Positions 44,592 through 52,832 are shown, counted from the stretch's first letter. The stretch is 64,000 nucleotides of DNA from JBFIHF01 sp964411125 (GCA_964411125.1 CAYPJU010000005.1:1-64000), one strand, 5' to 3'. The notes: generated by a model from the sequence alone, not told the origin. Numbers and translations are program-made.

Positions 44592-45308
44592 TCAGGGGGT
44601 GTCGCGCTCGAGATCGTGGATCATCTGCACACGACGCTGATGGCGCCCGTCGTCTCCCGGCTCGAACGAAGTCGAGAGGAAGGTTTCCACGCACTGCTTC
44701 GCCATGTCGATCCCGATGAGCCGGGCGCCGAGGCAGAGCACGTTGGCGTTGTTGTGTTTTCGCGAGAGGCGCGCGCTGACGGGCTCGGAGACCATCGCCG
44801 CTCGTACGCCGCCGATCTTGTTCGCCGCGATCGACATGCCGATGCCGGAACCGCAGATCAGAATCCCGAACTGCCCCTCCTCGCGAGCGATGCGGGACCC
44901 GAGGACGCCGGCGAAGCTCGGGTAGTCGACCGAATCCGCGTCGGCGGGACCGAGATCGACGAACGAATCGCCACGCTCCCGGAGCCAGTCGACCAGCTCG
45001 GCCTTCATCGTGACGCCGGCGTGGTCGGACGCGATCAACACGTCCACCGAGTCGAAGACTTCCGACGGCTCGTCCGAGCGCATCGCCTCGACGAGCTCGA
45101 TCAGGTGCTGGACCGTCTCGATCGCTTCGAGGACCGACTCGGGCGTCTCTCCCAGGGAGAAGACCTCCTCGATTCGCCAGATGAGATTGACGATGTCGAG
45201 GCTGGTCGCGCCCAGATCTTCGACGAATCGCGACTCGGGACGTATCTCGTCTCTGGAAGTCTCGAGGACTTCCGCAACGGTCGAGATGACGGATTCCCGA
45301 GTAGCCAT
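44592..45308 (-). CDS. rpiB: Acyl carrier protein - ribose-5-phosphate isomerase B fusion
   Basis: 238 residues in one uninterrupted frame. Residues about 1-77 are an acyl-carrier-like domain: RFVEDLGATSLDIVNLIWRI, where Ser 36 is at the phosphopantetheine site (usual DSL is TSL). Residues about 88-238 are RpiB: VLIASDHAG, YPSFAG, GILICGSGIGMSIAANK with the catalytic Cys, and RKHNNANVLCLGARL. Interconverts ribose and ribulose 5-phosphates. It follows yceD-rpmF, where most bacteria keep fatty-acid genes and acpP. Why a carrier domain is fused to RpiB is unknown; a frameshift joining two genes is unlikely because there is no stop or internal ribosome site at the junction. Confidence 0.88.
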   Translation of the reverse strand: MATRESVISTVAEVLETSRDEIRPESRFVEDLGATSLDIVNLIWRIEEVFSLGETPESVLEAIETVQHLIELVEAMRSDEPSEVFDSVDVLIASDHAGVTMKAELVDWLRERGDSFVDLGPADADSVDYPSFAGVLGSRIAREEGQFGILICGSGIGMSIAANKIGGVRAAMVSEPVSARLSRKHNNANVLCLGARLIGIDMAKQCVETFLSTSFEPGDDGRHQRRVQMIHDLERDTP

Positions 45309-45310
45309 TC

Positions 45311-45508
45311 TCAGTATTCCCAGACCTCGATGACCTGCTCTGCGTCACCCTTCGGCCCGTAGGACCCGCACTCGCCACAGGCGCGGTGCGGACGACGGGG
45401 TGCGCCGCAGTGCGGGCACGTGCCGACGGTCGGCGCGGTCATCTTGATGTTCGCCGAGCGTCGCGAGCGAGTCTTGGCTTTCGATTTGCGTTTCTTCGGG
45501 ACGGCCAT
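45311..45508 (-). CDS. rpmF: 50S ribosomal protein L32
   Basis: 65 residues. Typical MAVPKKRKSKAKTRSRRS start and a zinc-type CPHCGAP...CGECG pair. Three bases downstream of yceD, the standard pairing. Confidence 0.96.
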   Translation of the reverse strand: MAVPKKRKSKAKTRSRRSANIKMTAPTVGTCPHCGAPRRPHRACGECGSYGPKGDAEQVIEVWEY

Positions 45509-45511
45509 GGT

Positions 45512-46069
45512 TCAATCCTTCAGTTTTACGTCTTTCAGCGCGGCCCATCGCTGGTCCATCGCTGCTTCTTCGAGTTTTTCCTTCGCCTCGTCACCGATGT
45601 TTCGGTCGTACGCGGCGTCGCACAATTCTCGATGCTCGTCGGAACATCGGGGGTAGGGGGGCAGCTCCAGCAGAATCGCCTCCCGAACCAGCGGAGCGAG
45701 ATCGATCTCGTCTCCGCTGTACGTGCTGACGTCCAGATCATCGGCGTCGAGCTCGATTTCATCACCTTCGTAGGTCGCTTCGAACAACTCACGGCGCATC
45801 AACACGAAGTCGGCTTCGACTTCGAACGACGTCGTGCGGTGTTCGAGGCAACGTCCACAGTCGAAACCGACCGTGCCGCTCAGCTCACCCGTCACACGAA
45901 TCGTCGACTCGAGCCGGTTCGCCGTGACCTCCGCGACCAACTCCGACTCGAATTCGTACCCCGAGTCGGAGAGCAACCGCGACGCTTCACCGGGCTCCAG
46001 CTCGAAACGTCGTTCGAGGTGGTCGTTTTCCTCGAACTGGTCGAGGTATATCGTCATGCCTGGCATCAT
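45512..46069 (-). CDS. yceD: DUF177/YceD family protein
   Basis: 185 residues from the ATG at 46069; ATGs at 46066 and 46057 are close alternatives. DUF177 signature: VGFDCGRCLEHRTTSFEVEADFVL, DDLDVSTYSGDEIDLAPLVREAILLELP (shown in part) and Cys in YPRCSDEHRELC. YceD proteins are linked to 23S rRNA/ribosome biogenesis and nearly always precede rpmF, as here. First gene of a ten-gene run reaching 39552. Confidence 0.9.
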   Translation of the reverse strand: MMPGMTIYLDQFEENDHLERRFELEPGEASRLLSDSGYEFESELVAEVTANRLESTIRVTGELSGTVGFDCGRCLEHRTTSFEVEADFVLMRRELFEATYEGDEIELDADDLDVSTYSGDEIDLAPLVREAILLELPPYPRCSDEHRELCDAAYDRNIGDEAKEKLEEAAMDQRWAALKDVKLKD

Positions 46070-46114
46070 CGTCCTCGCAACCCCCGAATTTTTTTCTGGG
46101 GAAGAGAGCGGGTC

Positions 46115-46143
46115 AACCTACAGAGCGGCTGCGGGTAAGTCAA
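46115..46143 (-). promoter_or_regulatory. Candidate promoter of the yceD-rpmF-rib-nusB operon
   Basis: On the minus strand: -35 TTGACT (46138-46143), 17-base spacer, -10 TAGGTT (46115-46120), about 45 bases before the yceD start. The -35 is strong and the -10 weak. No FMN riboswitch is seen. Confidence 0.4.
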
Positions 46144-46154
46144 GGAAGATGGGC

Positions 46155-46658
46155 ATGAGTACAGCGTCAGACGACAGGATCTCCGTCGGTTTGATCTCGG
46201 ACACTCACGGTTGGCTCGATCCTCAGATCCACGAGGCCTTCGCGAGCTGCAGCGCCATCGTGCACGCTGGAGACATCGGAAAGCGCGAGGTGCTCGACGA
46301 GCTCGAGCAGATCGCGCCCGTCCACGCCGTGAAGGGAAACATCGACGGCGGAGACCTGCGCTTCTTGCCGCTCGAGCTGGTCGTCGAGATCGGCGGGGTG
46401 AGGATCGCCGTCCTGCACATCGCCGGTGACCCGAAGCGGCCGCGCCCTGCCGCCCGAGACCTCATCCGGCGCGAGTCGCCCGACGTTCTGGTGGTCGGGC
46501 ATTCCCACATCCCGGTCGTCGGTCGCGTCGGGGAGACACTCTGGATCAATCCCGGCGCCGCCGGACGGCACGGCTTTCACCAACTGAAATTCGCCGCCAT
46601 CCTCCACGTCCAGAATGGGGACGTGGCGCTCGACCGGGTCCACCTCGGGGGGCGTTGA
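46155..46658 (+). CDS. YfcE/MJ0936-type metallophosphoesterase
   Basis: 167 residues from the ATG at 46155, chosen because AAGGAAG ends six bases upstream (an in-frame ATG at 46149 is too close). Calcineurin-like phosphoesterase motifs: GLISDTHG, VHAGDIG, VKGNIDGG, VVGHSHIPVVGR and INPGAAGRHG, all metal ligands present. Likely a cytoplasmic phosphodiesterase of unknown substrate. Divergent from yceD. Confidence 0.93.
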   Translation: MSTASDDRISVGLISDTHGWLDPQIHEAFASCSAIVHAGDIGKREVLDELEQIAPVHAVKGNIDGGDLRFLPLELVVEIGGVRIAVLHIAGDPKRPRPAARDLIRRESPDVLVVGHSHIPVVGRVGETLWINPGAAGRHGFHQLKFAAILHVQNGDVALDRVHLGGR

Positions 46659-46724
46659 AGCCCGAGCCCATCGACCAGCCCTGGATGCGTTCTCCCCGGC
46701 GGGACGAGCGACGGGCGAGACCTT

Positions 46725-46753
46725 TTGACATACGATCGGGGTCGGGTTCTACT
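46725..46753 (+). promoter_or_regulatory. Promoter of the nine-repeat Cys-rich lipoprotein
   Basis: -35 TTGACA (46725-46730, perfect consensus), 17-base spacer, -10 TCTACT (46748-46753), 46 bases before the TTG start. Confidence 0.6.
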
Positions 46754-46799
46754 GTTTCCCAACGACTTTCGAACTTCCGCGATTGCTACAGGAGCAGCC

Positions 46800-49118
46800 T
46801 TGAAACGCTTCGCACACCGATCTGCCGCTCTGTTCGGGCTGGTCGCTCTCCTCGCCGTGGGTTGCGGCAAGAAGGGCCCCACGATCCAGAACAACAACGG
46901 CAACGAGAACAACGAGACGAACAACGGGACCGTCGGGTCCAACAATGGGTCCGGTGAGAAGGACGTCGGCGAAGTTTGCGACGACGCGTCGGAGTGCGAG
47001 TCTGGCGTCTGCGCAGGGGTTTGTTCCGCGCCGACGTGCAGTGACACCGTCCAGAATGGCGACGAAGTCGCGGTCGACTGCGGCGCGCTGGGGTGTCCGC
47101 CCTGCGCGCTCGGGAAGACGTGCAACCTCGACCGCAACTGTGTGAGCGGCATCTGCAGCGACGGCGTGTGCGTGGAGAGCAGATGCGACGACGGTGAGAA
47201 GAACGGACTCGAGACCGATGTCGACTGCGGCGGACTGTACTGTGACCAGTGCCCGGACACCCGAGCTTGCCTCGACGACTCCGATTGCACGAGCCTCGTC
47301 TGCGAGATCGGGTTCTGCATCCCGGCGACCTGTTTCGACTCGACCAAGAACGCGGACGAGACGGACGCCGACTGCGGCGGACCCTGCGACCCTTGTGACG
47401 ACCTGCTCGGCTGCCTGGTCCCCGAGGACTGCCAGTCCGGCGTCTGCGGCGGCGATACCTGCGCCGAGCCCACCTGCGAGGACGGAGTCCAGAACGGTCG
47501 GGAAACGGGCCCGGACTGCGGCGGGCCGGACTGCGATGCGTGCGGCGACGGGGTGGGTTGCCTGCGGGACAGCGACTGCGTCAGCCAGGTGTGTGACCTC
47601 ACGAGCTCGATGTGCGCGACCCCGGCATGTGACGACGGCGAGTTCAACGGGGACGAGACGGACGAGGATTGCGGCGGCTCGTGCGAGCCGTGTGCGAGGA
47701 GCCGCTCGTGCCTCATCGGGCCCGACTGCACGTCCAAGATCTGTAACGATCAGATGCAGTGCACGACGCCGACCTGCGAAGACTTCGTCGCCAACGGGAT
47801 CGAGACGGACGTGGACTGTGGCGGAAACTGCGGTGGTTGCGCCGACGGTCGAGCCTGTTCGGTCGGCGGTGATTGCCTGAGCCTGAGCTGCGTCAACAAC
47901 GTCTGCGCTGCGAGCCAGTGTTCCGACGGATTGCTGAACGGAAACGAGACCGACCTCGACTGCGGCGGCAGTTGCAACAAGTGCCTCGACGGGCAGGACT
48001 GCTCGGTCGACGGCGACTGCCTCAGCGGAGCCTGCGGCGGTTCCACCTGCACGCCGGCGCGCTGCAACGATACGCGCCAGAATGGCACCGAGACGGACGT
48101 CGACTGCGGTGGCTCATGCACCAACGCATGCGACGACGGGCTCAAGTGCGTCGTCGACGCCGACTGCCAGTCGAGCGTCTGTGAGGCAGGCATCTGCCGT
48201 GCGCCGACGTGCTCCGACCTCACGGTGAATGGCAACGAGACCGACGTGGACTGCGGCGGCGGCGCTCCGTGCCCGCAGTGCCCGCAGGGCGATGCGTGCT
48301 CGCAGGACACCGACTGCACCACCAACATCTGTGACGGCGGCACGAACGGACCGATCTGCGCGATCTGTGACGAGCGATCCAAGCAGGTGACGGCGCGGAC
48401 TTGCGGCTACCAGAACCGCGGGAAGTGGGAGCAGACGTGCACCAACGGAGGCTGGATCGACACGGCCTGCGTCGGCGTCTACTACCGTTCCTGCCTCGAG
48501 ATCCTGCAGGCGGGACAGTCCACCGGTGACGGGATGTACGAGCTCGACCCCGACGGACCCGCCAGCGTCTACGAGCCCTTCGACGTCGTCTGCGACATGA
48601 CGACCGACGGCGGGGGCTGGACGGAGATCACCAAGTGTGTCGCCAAGAATGACCTGAACGCCGTCTACACGGGGATCGAGGCTGCCGATCAGGCTGGCAA
48701 CTCCTCTGAGTGCCGCTATCGCACGCAGGACAAGGGGGACCTCGGGCACACCCACCACATGACGTTCGATTTCCCCGGTGGATGGTCCGAATTCAAGCTG
48801 AACGGCTACCAGATTCGCGCCAACGCCGGAGACATGAACACCAGTGACCTCGGGCACGTGCAGCGCGACTGGAACGTCGCCTATTCGAACAACCAGGGCG
48901 ACGTCTCCTTCGGCAACCCGACCGCGGTCGGACCTCGCGACAGCTATTCGCGCCACTCGGTCCAGTCGTGCTTCGACTGCGTGATCGACTGGCCGAACGG
49001 CCTCGCCACGATTCAGCTCGGCACCACCGCCAACAAGTTCCGCATCGGCTGGGGCGAAGGTGGGCCCGAGAACGAGGGCTGGTACCCGTGGTGGGAGGGG
49101 ACGATCCTGCTGCGTTGA
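46800..49118 (+). CDS. Cys-rich repeat lipoprotein with a fibrinogen-like C-terminal domain
   Basis: 772 residues from a TTG at 46800 (AGGAG nearby; MKRFAH signal; lipobox AVGC, Cys 22). An Asn-rich spacer leads to nine tandem repeats of about 48-50 residues (about 77-520), each NG-x-ETDVDCGG-x-C-x-x-C-x-DG followed by C-x-x-D-x-DC-x-S-x-x-C. The C-terminal 200 residues resemble a fibrinogen-related domain: SCLEILQAGQSTGDGMYELD, FDVVCDMTTDGGGWTEI, ending IGWGEGGPENEGW. Such domains bind glycans or proteins, so this looks like a surface adhesin on a disulfide-rich stalk. Strong promoter upstream, terminator downstream. Confidence 0.88.
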   Translation: MKRFAHRSAALFGLVALLAVGCGKKGPTIQNNNGNENNETNNGTVGSNNGSGEKDVGEVCDDASECESGVCAGVCSAPTCSDTVQNGDEVAVDCGALGCPPCALGKTCNLDRNCVSGICSDGVCVESRCDDGEKNGLETDVDCGGLYCDQCPDTRACLDDSDCTSLVCEIGFCIPATCFDSTKNADETDADCGGPCDPCDDLLGCLVPEDCQSGVCGGDTCAEPTCEDGVQNGRETGPDCGGPDCDACGDGVGCLRDSDCVSQVCDLTSSMCATPACDDGEFNGDETDEDCGGSCEPCARSRSCLIGPDCTSKICNDQMQCTTPTCEDFVANGIETDVDCGGNCGGCADGRACSVGGDCLSLSCVNNVCAASQCSDGLLNGNETDLDCGGSCNKCLDGQDCSVDGDCLSGACGGSTCTPARCNDTRQNGTETDVDCGGSCTNACDDGLKCVVDADCQSSVCEAGICRAPTCSDLTVNGNETDVDCGGGAPCPQCPQGDACSQDTDCTTNICDGGTNGPICAICDERSKQVTARTCGYQNRGKWEQTCTNGGWIDTACVGVYYRSCLEILQAGQSTGDGMYELDPDGPASVYEPFDVVCDMTTDGGGWTEITKCVAKNDLNAVYTGIEAADQAGNSSECRYRTQDKGDLGHTHHMTFDFPGGWSEFKLNGYQIRANAGDMNTSDLGHVQRDWNVAYSNNQGDVSFGNPTAVGPRDSYSRHSVQSCFDCVIDWPNGLATIQLGTTANKFRIGWGEGGPENEGWYPWWEGTILLR

Positions 49119-49157
49119 GTCGTCTCGCCGCCGGCCTCTTTTCGGCTCGTTTCCCCG

Positions 49158-49189
49158 GCCGCCCGAATTCGGGCGGCTTTCTTTTTGTT
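49158..49189 (+). terminator. Rho-independent terminator
   Basis: GCCGCCCGAA and TTCGGGCGGC (49158-49177) form a perfect 20-bp palindrome followed by TTTCTTTTTGTT. Ends the Cys-rich adhesin-like gene. Confidence 0.9.
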
Positions 49190-49218
49190 CGCGGCTACGT
49201 TTCGGTCTGACGGTCGGT

Positions 49219-49246
49219 TTGCGAAGCGACCGCCGACGACTATCAT
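49219..49246 (+). promoter_or_regulatory. Promoter of the YihY-family gene
   Basis: -35 TTGCGA (49219-49224), 16-base spacer, -10 TATCAT (49241-49246), 21 bases before the TTG start at 49268. Confidence 0.55.
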
Positions 49247-49267
49247 GGCCCAGCGCGTGGAGGCGAA

Positions 49268-50188
49268 TTGAAGAGCACCCTCGAATATCCGCGAGCGGCG
49301 GGAGCGACCGCTGCACATGTGGCGTCGTTTGCCTGGCGGGTGGTGCGGAACTTCTTCCGCAACAAGGGGCTCCTCCTGGCGGGCGCGGTCGGCTACAACG
49401 CGCTGCTGTCGCTGTTGCCCCTGGTGGCGGTCCTGATCGTCGTGGTGAGCGCGTTTCTCGACGTCGAGCTGATCCTCACCATCGTCCGCGCCGAACTTCG
49501 CATCCTACTACCTGGACAGGCCGAGATGATCACCGAGGCGTTGCAGTCGTTCGTCGACGAGCGCGAGTACGTCGGGGGTATCGGTATCGGGTTCCTGCTC
49601 TTCTTCTCTTCCATCGCCTTTCGAATGCTCGAGGACGCGATGGGGGTCATATTTCGTCACCACAGGGTGAAGAAGAAACGCCACTTCGTCATCAGCGCGC
49701 TCATCCCGTTCATGTACATCGCCGTGATGGGGATCGCGCTCTTCTTCGTGACGCTGGTCACTGCGATCTTCGACACCAAGACGTACCCCACGTTCAGCTT
49801 TCTGGGGGTGGAGATCGCCGTGGAGGTCTGGAGCAGTTGGCTCTTCGACCTCTCGGCGTTTCTGAGCCTCGTGATCATTCTGGCGTCGTTCTATCGCATC
49901 ATGCCGACGGCTCACGTCCGGATTCGACTCGCGCTGGTGGGGGGGACGGTGGCCGCCATCCTCTGGGAGGTCGTCCTGCGCTCGATCGTCTGGTACTTCG
50001 AGCATATCAGCCTCGTGAACGTCGTGTACGGCTCCCTCGCCACCGTGATCATCGTGCTCCTGACCATGGAGATCGCCGCGGTGATCATCTTGCTCGGGGC
50101 GCAAGTGATCGCGGAAATCGAGAAGAGCAACGAGGCGGGAGTACCGTGGTACGAGGTCCCCCCCGCCCGCAAGATCTCCGACTTCTGA
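49268..50188 (+). CDS. YihY/virulence factor BrkB family membrane protein
   Basis: 306 residues from a TTG at 49268. Six hydrophobic segments (about 40-65, 101-120, 141-165, 195-215, 228-247, 252-275) and the family signature LLAGAVGYNALLSLLPLVAVL near the N-terminus, plus MPTAHVRIRLALVGGTVAAILWE. Formerly annotated as ribonuclease BN; now considered an inner-membrane protein of uncertain, possibly transport, function. Twelve bases upstream of an MBL-fold gene, probably co-transcribed. Confidence 0.88.
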   Translation: MKSTLEYPRAAGATAAHVASFAWRVVRNFFRNKGLLLAGAVGYNALLSLLPLVAVLIVVVSAFLDVELILTIVRAELRILLPGQAEMITEALQSFVDEREYVGGIGIGFLLFFSSIAFRMLEDAMGVIFRHHRVKKKRHFVISALIPFMYIAVMGIALFFVTLVTAIFDTKTYPTFSFLGVEIAVEVWSSWLFDLSAFLSLVIILASFYRIMPTAHVRIRLALVGGTVAAILWEVVLRSIVWYFEHISLVNVVYGSLATVIIVLLTMEIAAVIILLGAQVIAEIEKSNEAGVPWYEVPPARKISDF

Positions 50189-50200
50189 GGGTGCCCGTCG

Positions 50201-50869
50201 ATGGAGCTCGAGTTCCTGGGGCACGCTTGCGTCGCCATTCACCATGCCGACTGCACGCTCGTCGTCGATCCGTACGACACCCCGCTGTGGGGCGACGTGT
50301 TTCGCTATGCCCCCGTGGACGTGCAGGCTGACTGGGTCGTCTGCACGCACGAGCACCTCGATCACTCGGCTCGTCACGTGCTGGGCCCCGACGTTCGCGA
50401 GGTCCGGGAAGGGCGCGCCGGACCGTTCGCGGTTCGCCGCGCGCAGGTCTGGCACGACGAATACCGCGGCGCCCGCCGAGGTGGGGCGTCCGACGTCGTC
50501 GAGATCGACGACGGCGAGTTTCGTGTCGTGCATCTGGGCGACGTGGGCTGCTCGCCGGTCCCCGATGTGATCGGATCGATGAGGAACCCCGACGTGCTGC
50601 TCGTCCCGGTAGGGGGCGTTTTCACCTGCGGTGCGGCGCAGGCGTGGGAGTGGACGGTGCGGCTCCGGCCGGCGGTGGTCATCCCGATCCACTACCGCAC
50701 GACGGCTACGAGTCTGGCGATTCGGGGCCCGGAGACGTTCCTGGCGTGGAGAACAGACTGGAAAGAGATCCGATCGCGACGACTTTCGTTGAAGAAGGGT
50801 GACCGCGGTTGTTGGCGCGTCGACGCTTCGCGGGTCCCGGGGGACCCGAGAACGGACGGCGCGGCTTGA
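50201..50869 (+). CDS. MBL-fold metal-dependent hydrolase
   Basis: 222 residues. UPF0173/UlaG-like beta-lactamase fold: LEFLGHACVAIHHADCTLVVDPY, the metal motif THEHLDHS (HxHxDH), VVHLGDVG and a C-terminal IPIHYRT. Cytoplasmic; substrate unknown. In an apparent two-gene operon with the YihY-family gene. Confidence 0.88.
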   Translation: MELEFLGHACVAIHHADCTLVVDPYDTPLWGDVFRYAPVDVQADWVVCTHEHLDHSARHVLGPDVREVREGRAGPFAVRRAQVWHDEYRGARRGGASDVVEIDDGEFRVVHLGDVGCSPVPDVIGSMRNPDVLLVPVGGVFTCGAAQAWEWTVRLRPAVVIPIHYRTTATSLAIRGPETFLAWRTDWKEIRSRRLSLKKGDRGCWRVDASRVPGDPRTDGAA

Positions 50870-50994
50870 ATCGAGGTGGGTGAAAAGACAGAATGAAAAG
50901 GAACAAAGCTCGCGACAGCAGATGTTACCCAAATGTCACGCGCCCACGGCGTGGCGGGCGAGTATGTTGACGCAGCGCGGCTGACGAGGAATCA

Positions 50995-51987
50995 ATGGAT
51001 CTCCAGCAATTCGAGCAGGCAATCCTCAAACTGGCGTTCGAGACCGACGCCCGGATTACGACGGCCTCGGTGGCCTACTACCTCGGGATCCCAAGCCGCG
51101 ACGCGACCAACTATCTCAACAACCTTCTGGAAGAGGGGGTCCTCGAGCTCGACAGCGATCCTTCCGGGAATCTCTTCTATCGCGTCCCGAATCTTCCGAG
51201 CGAGGGGGATGGGGCCATCCAGAAGTTGCGGAAAGAACAGAAGCCGGATCGTTCGCGACCCTCGGCGAGCCACTTCACCACCAGCCTGGACGGCGACGGC
51301 ACCGACGAACCGGTCGCCGTCTCGTATGGCGCACCCCCTGCACGCCAGGGAGCGCCTCGCCCCGCACCGTCGCGTCCTGAGCCGGTCGCTCACGGCGAGT
51401 GGCGCGGCGGGCCGATCCGGCGCACCGAGCCGAAGCGGCTTCAGGCCGACGTCGACGGCGCGGCGGGAAGAGGTTCGGTTGGCGACTCCCGGAGCGCGGG
51501 CGCCGTCGTCCGGCCCAACTGGAGCGTCGCCGCGGCGCGTGTCGCCAGCCCCGATGCCAGCCTCGACAACTGCGGCTCCAGCCGAGTGATTCTGAGCACC
51601 TCACGCGTCCGCTGTGAGCCGAAGCCGCTCCCGGCCAGCAAGCCGATGCTGGTGTCGTGCAGTGACACGCCAGCGCGCGATGCCCAACGGGAACAGATGT
51701 GGTTCGGACGTCCCGCCGAATCGACGGCGCTCGTCGAAGCAGGGGAGACGGCTCTCGCACGCGACTACTACATCGAACAGCCGGAGCATCAGCCGGGGAT
51801 GGCTCTCCTGCTCAGCTTGATCCTTCCGGGGACCGGCCAGATCTACAACGGGGAGCTCTCCAAAGGGATCATCATGATGGTCCTGTCGTTCCTGCTGTGG
51901 TTCGTCCTCCTCGGGTGGGTCGTGCACATCTGGTCGATCGTCGACGCCGTGGTGGTCGCCGAACGGCTGAATCGCAAGCAAGCGTAG
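50995..51987 (+). CDS. Winged-helix domain - disordered linker - TM2-like membrane protein
   Basis: 330 residues. Residues about 1-65 look like a winged helix (FEQAILKLAFETDARITTASVAYYLGIPSRDATNYL, shown in part). Residues about 80-245 are low-complexity, Pro/Ser/Arg-rich linker with a few Cys. The C-terminus (about 262-330) has two membrane helices (ALLLSLILPGTGQIYNG, a TM2-like motif, and MMVLSFLLWFVLLGWVVHIW) and a short basic tail. A membrane-tethered DNA-binding or phospholipid-linked regulator is possible. A frameshift in the linker cannot be excluded but no better frame was found. Confidence 0.75.
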   Translation: MDLQQFEQAILKLAFETDARITTASVAYYLGIPSRDATNYLNNLLEEGVLELDSDPSGNLFYRVPNLPSEGDGAIQKLRKEQKPDRSRPSASHFTTSLDGDGTDEPVAVSYGAPPARQGAPRPAPSRPEPVAHGEWRGGPIRRTEPKRLQADVDGAAGRGSVGDSRSAGAVVRPNWSVAAARVASPDASLDNCGSSRVILSTSRVRCEPKPLPASKPMLVSCSDTPARDAQREQMWFGRPAESTALVEAGETALARDYYIEQPEHQPGMALLLSLILPGTGQIYNGELSKGIIMMVLSFLLWFVLLGWVVHIWSIVDAVVVAERLNRKQA

Positions 51988-52036
51988 CCCCCTCGTGCGA
52001 GTGGCTTGACTTTCCGCCACATTCTGGAAATTTTCA

Positions 52037-52071
52037 GCGCCCCGCCAAATGTTGGTGGGGCGCACTTTTTT
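52037..52071 (+). terminator. Rho-independent terminator
   Basis: GCGCCCCGCCAA (52037-52048) pairs with TTGGTGGGGCGC (52052-52063), with one G-T pair and an ATG loop, then AC and six T. Ends the TM2-like gene; being only 17 bases from mtnD it could also attenuate readthrough. Confidence 0.88.
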
Positions 52072-52087
52072 GTCGAGGAAGACAGCA

Positions 52088-52660
52088 ATGGCCTCCATCA
52101 CCATCCCATCGGAAGACCGCACCCTGACCAACCCCGAAGAGATCGCCTCGTTTCTGGCGCAGTACGGGATCTGGTACCGCCGCTTCGAAGGCGACGTCGA
52201 CCAGCTCGACGGCATGGAAGACCAGGAGATCCTCGCCGCCTTCGAAGAGCCGATCCAGAAGTTGAAAGCGGAGGGGGGCTACGTCACCGCCGACGTGATC
52301 AACATCAAGCCGGACACTCCCAATCTCGATGCGATGCTGGCGAAGTTCGATCGCGAGCACACCCACGACGAGGACGAAGTTCGGTTCATCGTGGATGGCA
52401 CGGGGCTCTTTCACATCAACCCCGGCGAGGACTCGGTGTTTCGGATCGAAGTCACGAAGGGGGACATGATCAACGTCCCGCGCGACACGAAGCACTGGTT
52501 TCACCTCTGCTCGGACCGCAGGATCAAGGCGATCCGTCTGTTCCAGGACATGTCGGGCTGGACGCCTCACTACACCGAATCCGGTGAGGACAAGGAATAC
52601 GCGCCGCTGTGCTTCGGCCCGTCGTACATCGAGAAATCGGACATCGAGTCCGTGATCTGA
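52088..52660 (+). CDS. mtnD: Acireductone dioxygenase
   Basis: 190 residues from the ATG at 52088, preceded by GAGGA. Cupin enzyme of the methionine salvage pathway that oxidises acireductone (Fe form to keto acid plus formate; Ni form makes CO). Metal ligands: the two His and the Glu in EHTHDEDEVRF and a fourth His in RDTKHWFHL; LFQDMSGWTPHY is also family-typical. No other mtn gene is in the window. Confidence 0.93.
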   Translation: MASITIPSEDRTLTNPEEIASFLAQYGIWYRRFEGDVDQLDGMEDQEILAAFEEPIQKLKAEGGYVTADVINIKPDTPNLDAMLAKFDREHTHDEDEVRFIVDGTGLFHINPGEDSVFRIEVTKGDMINVPRDTKHWFHLCSDRRIKAIRLFQDMSGWTPHYTESGEDKEYAPLCFGPSYIEKSDIESVI

Positions 52661-52738
52661 TCCCTGCGCGGAGCGCGTAGGGGAACCAGGATCGACCGAG
52701 CCGCCGACAATCCGCCGAAATGCGGCGGACCAAGCCCT

Positions 52739-52767
52739 TTGCAACGGGCGCGTGGGTGTGTTACATG
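52739..52767 (+). promoter_or_regulatory. Candidate promoter of rpsB-tsf
   Basis: -35 TTGCAA (52739-52744), 17-base spacer, -10 TACATG (52762-52767), giving a leader of about 105 bases before rpsB. The -10 match is weak. Confidence 0.4.
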
Positions 52768-52791
52768 CCGCGTCCGAAATTCGCACGTCAC

Positions 52792-52832
52792 CCGACCACT
52801 CCCCGAGTGCCGGAATTGTCCGGTGGGGTCGG
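52792..52832 (+). promoter_or_regulatory. Structured rpsB leader hairpin
   Basis: A nested hairpin: CCGAC (52792-52796) with GTCGG (52828-52832), CCC with GGG inside, and an inner CCGGA (52810-52814)/TCCGG (52819-52823) with an ATTG loop. It sits 45 bases before the rpsB start. rpsB leaders in other bacteria are autoregulated by S2; this may play the same role. The homology is not established. Confidence 0.4.

Noticed and set aside
47027..48370. Regular repeats that could suggest a CRISPR array or minisatellite
   Set aside because: They are about 145 bases apart and in frame, and encode the Cys-rich repeats of a lipoprotein.
52711..52729. Hairpin TCCGCC/GGCGGA as a terminator of mtnD
   Set aside because: It has a short stem and no T-run after it; left as an unexplained hairpin.
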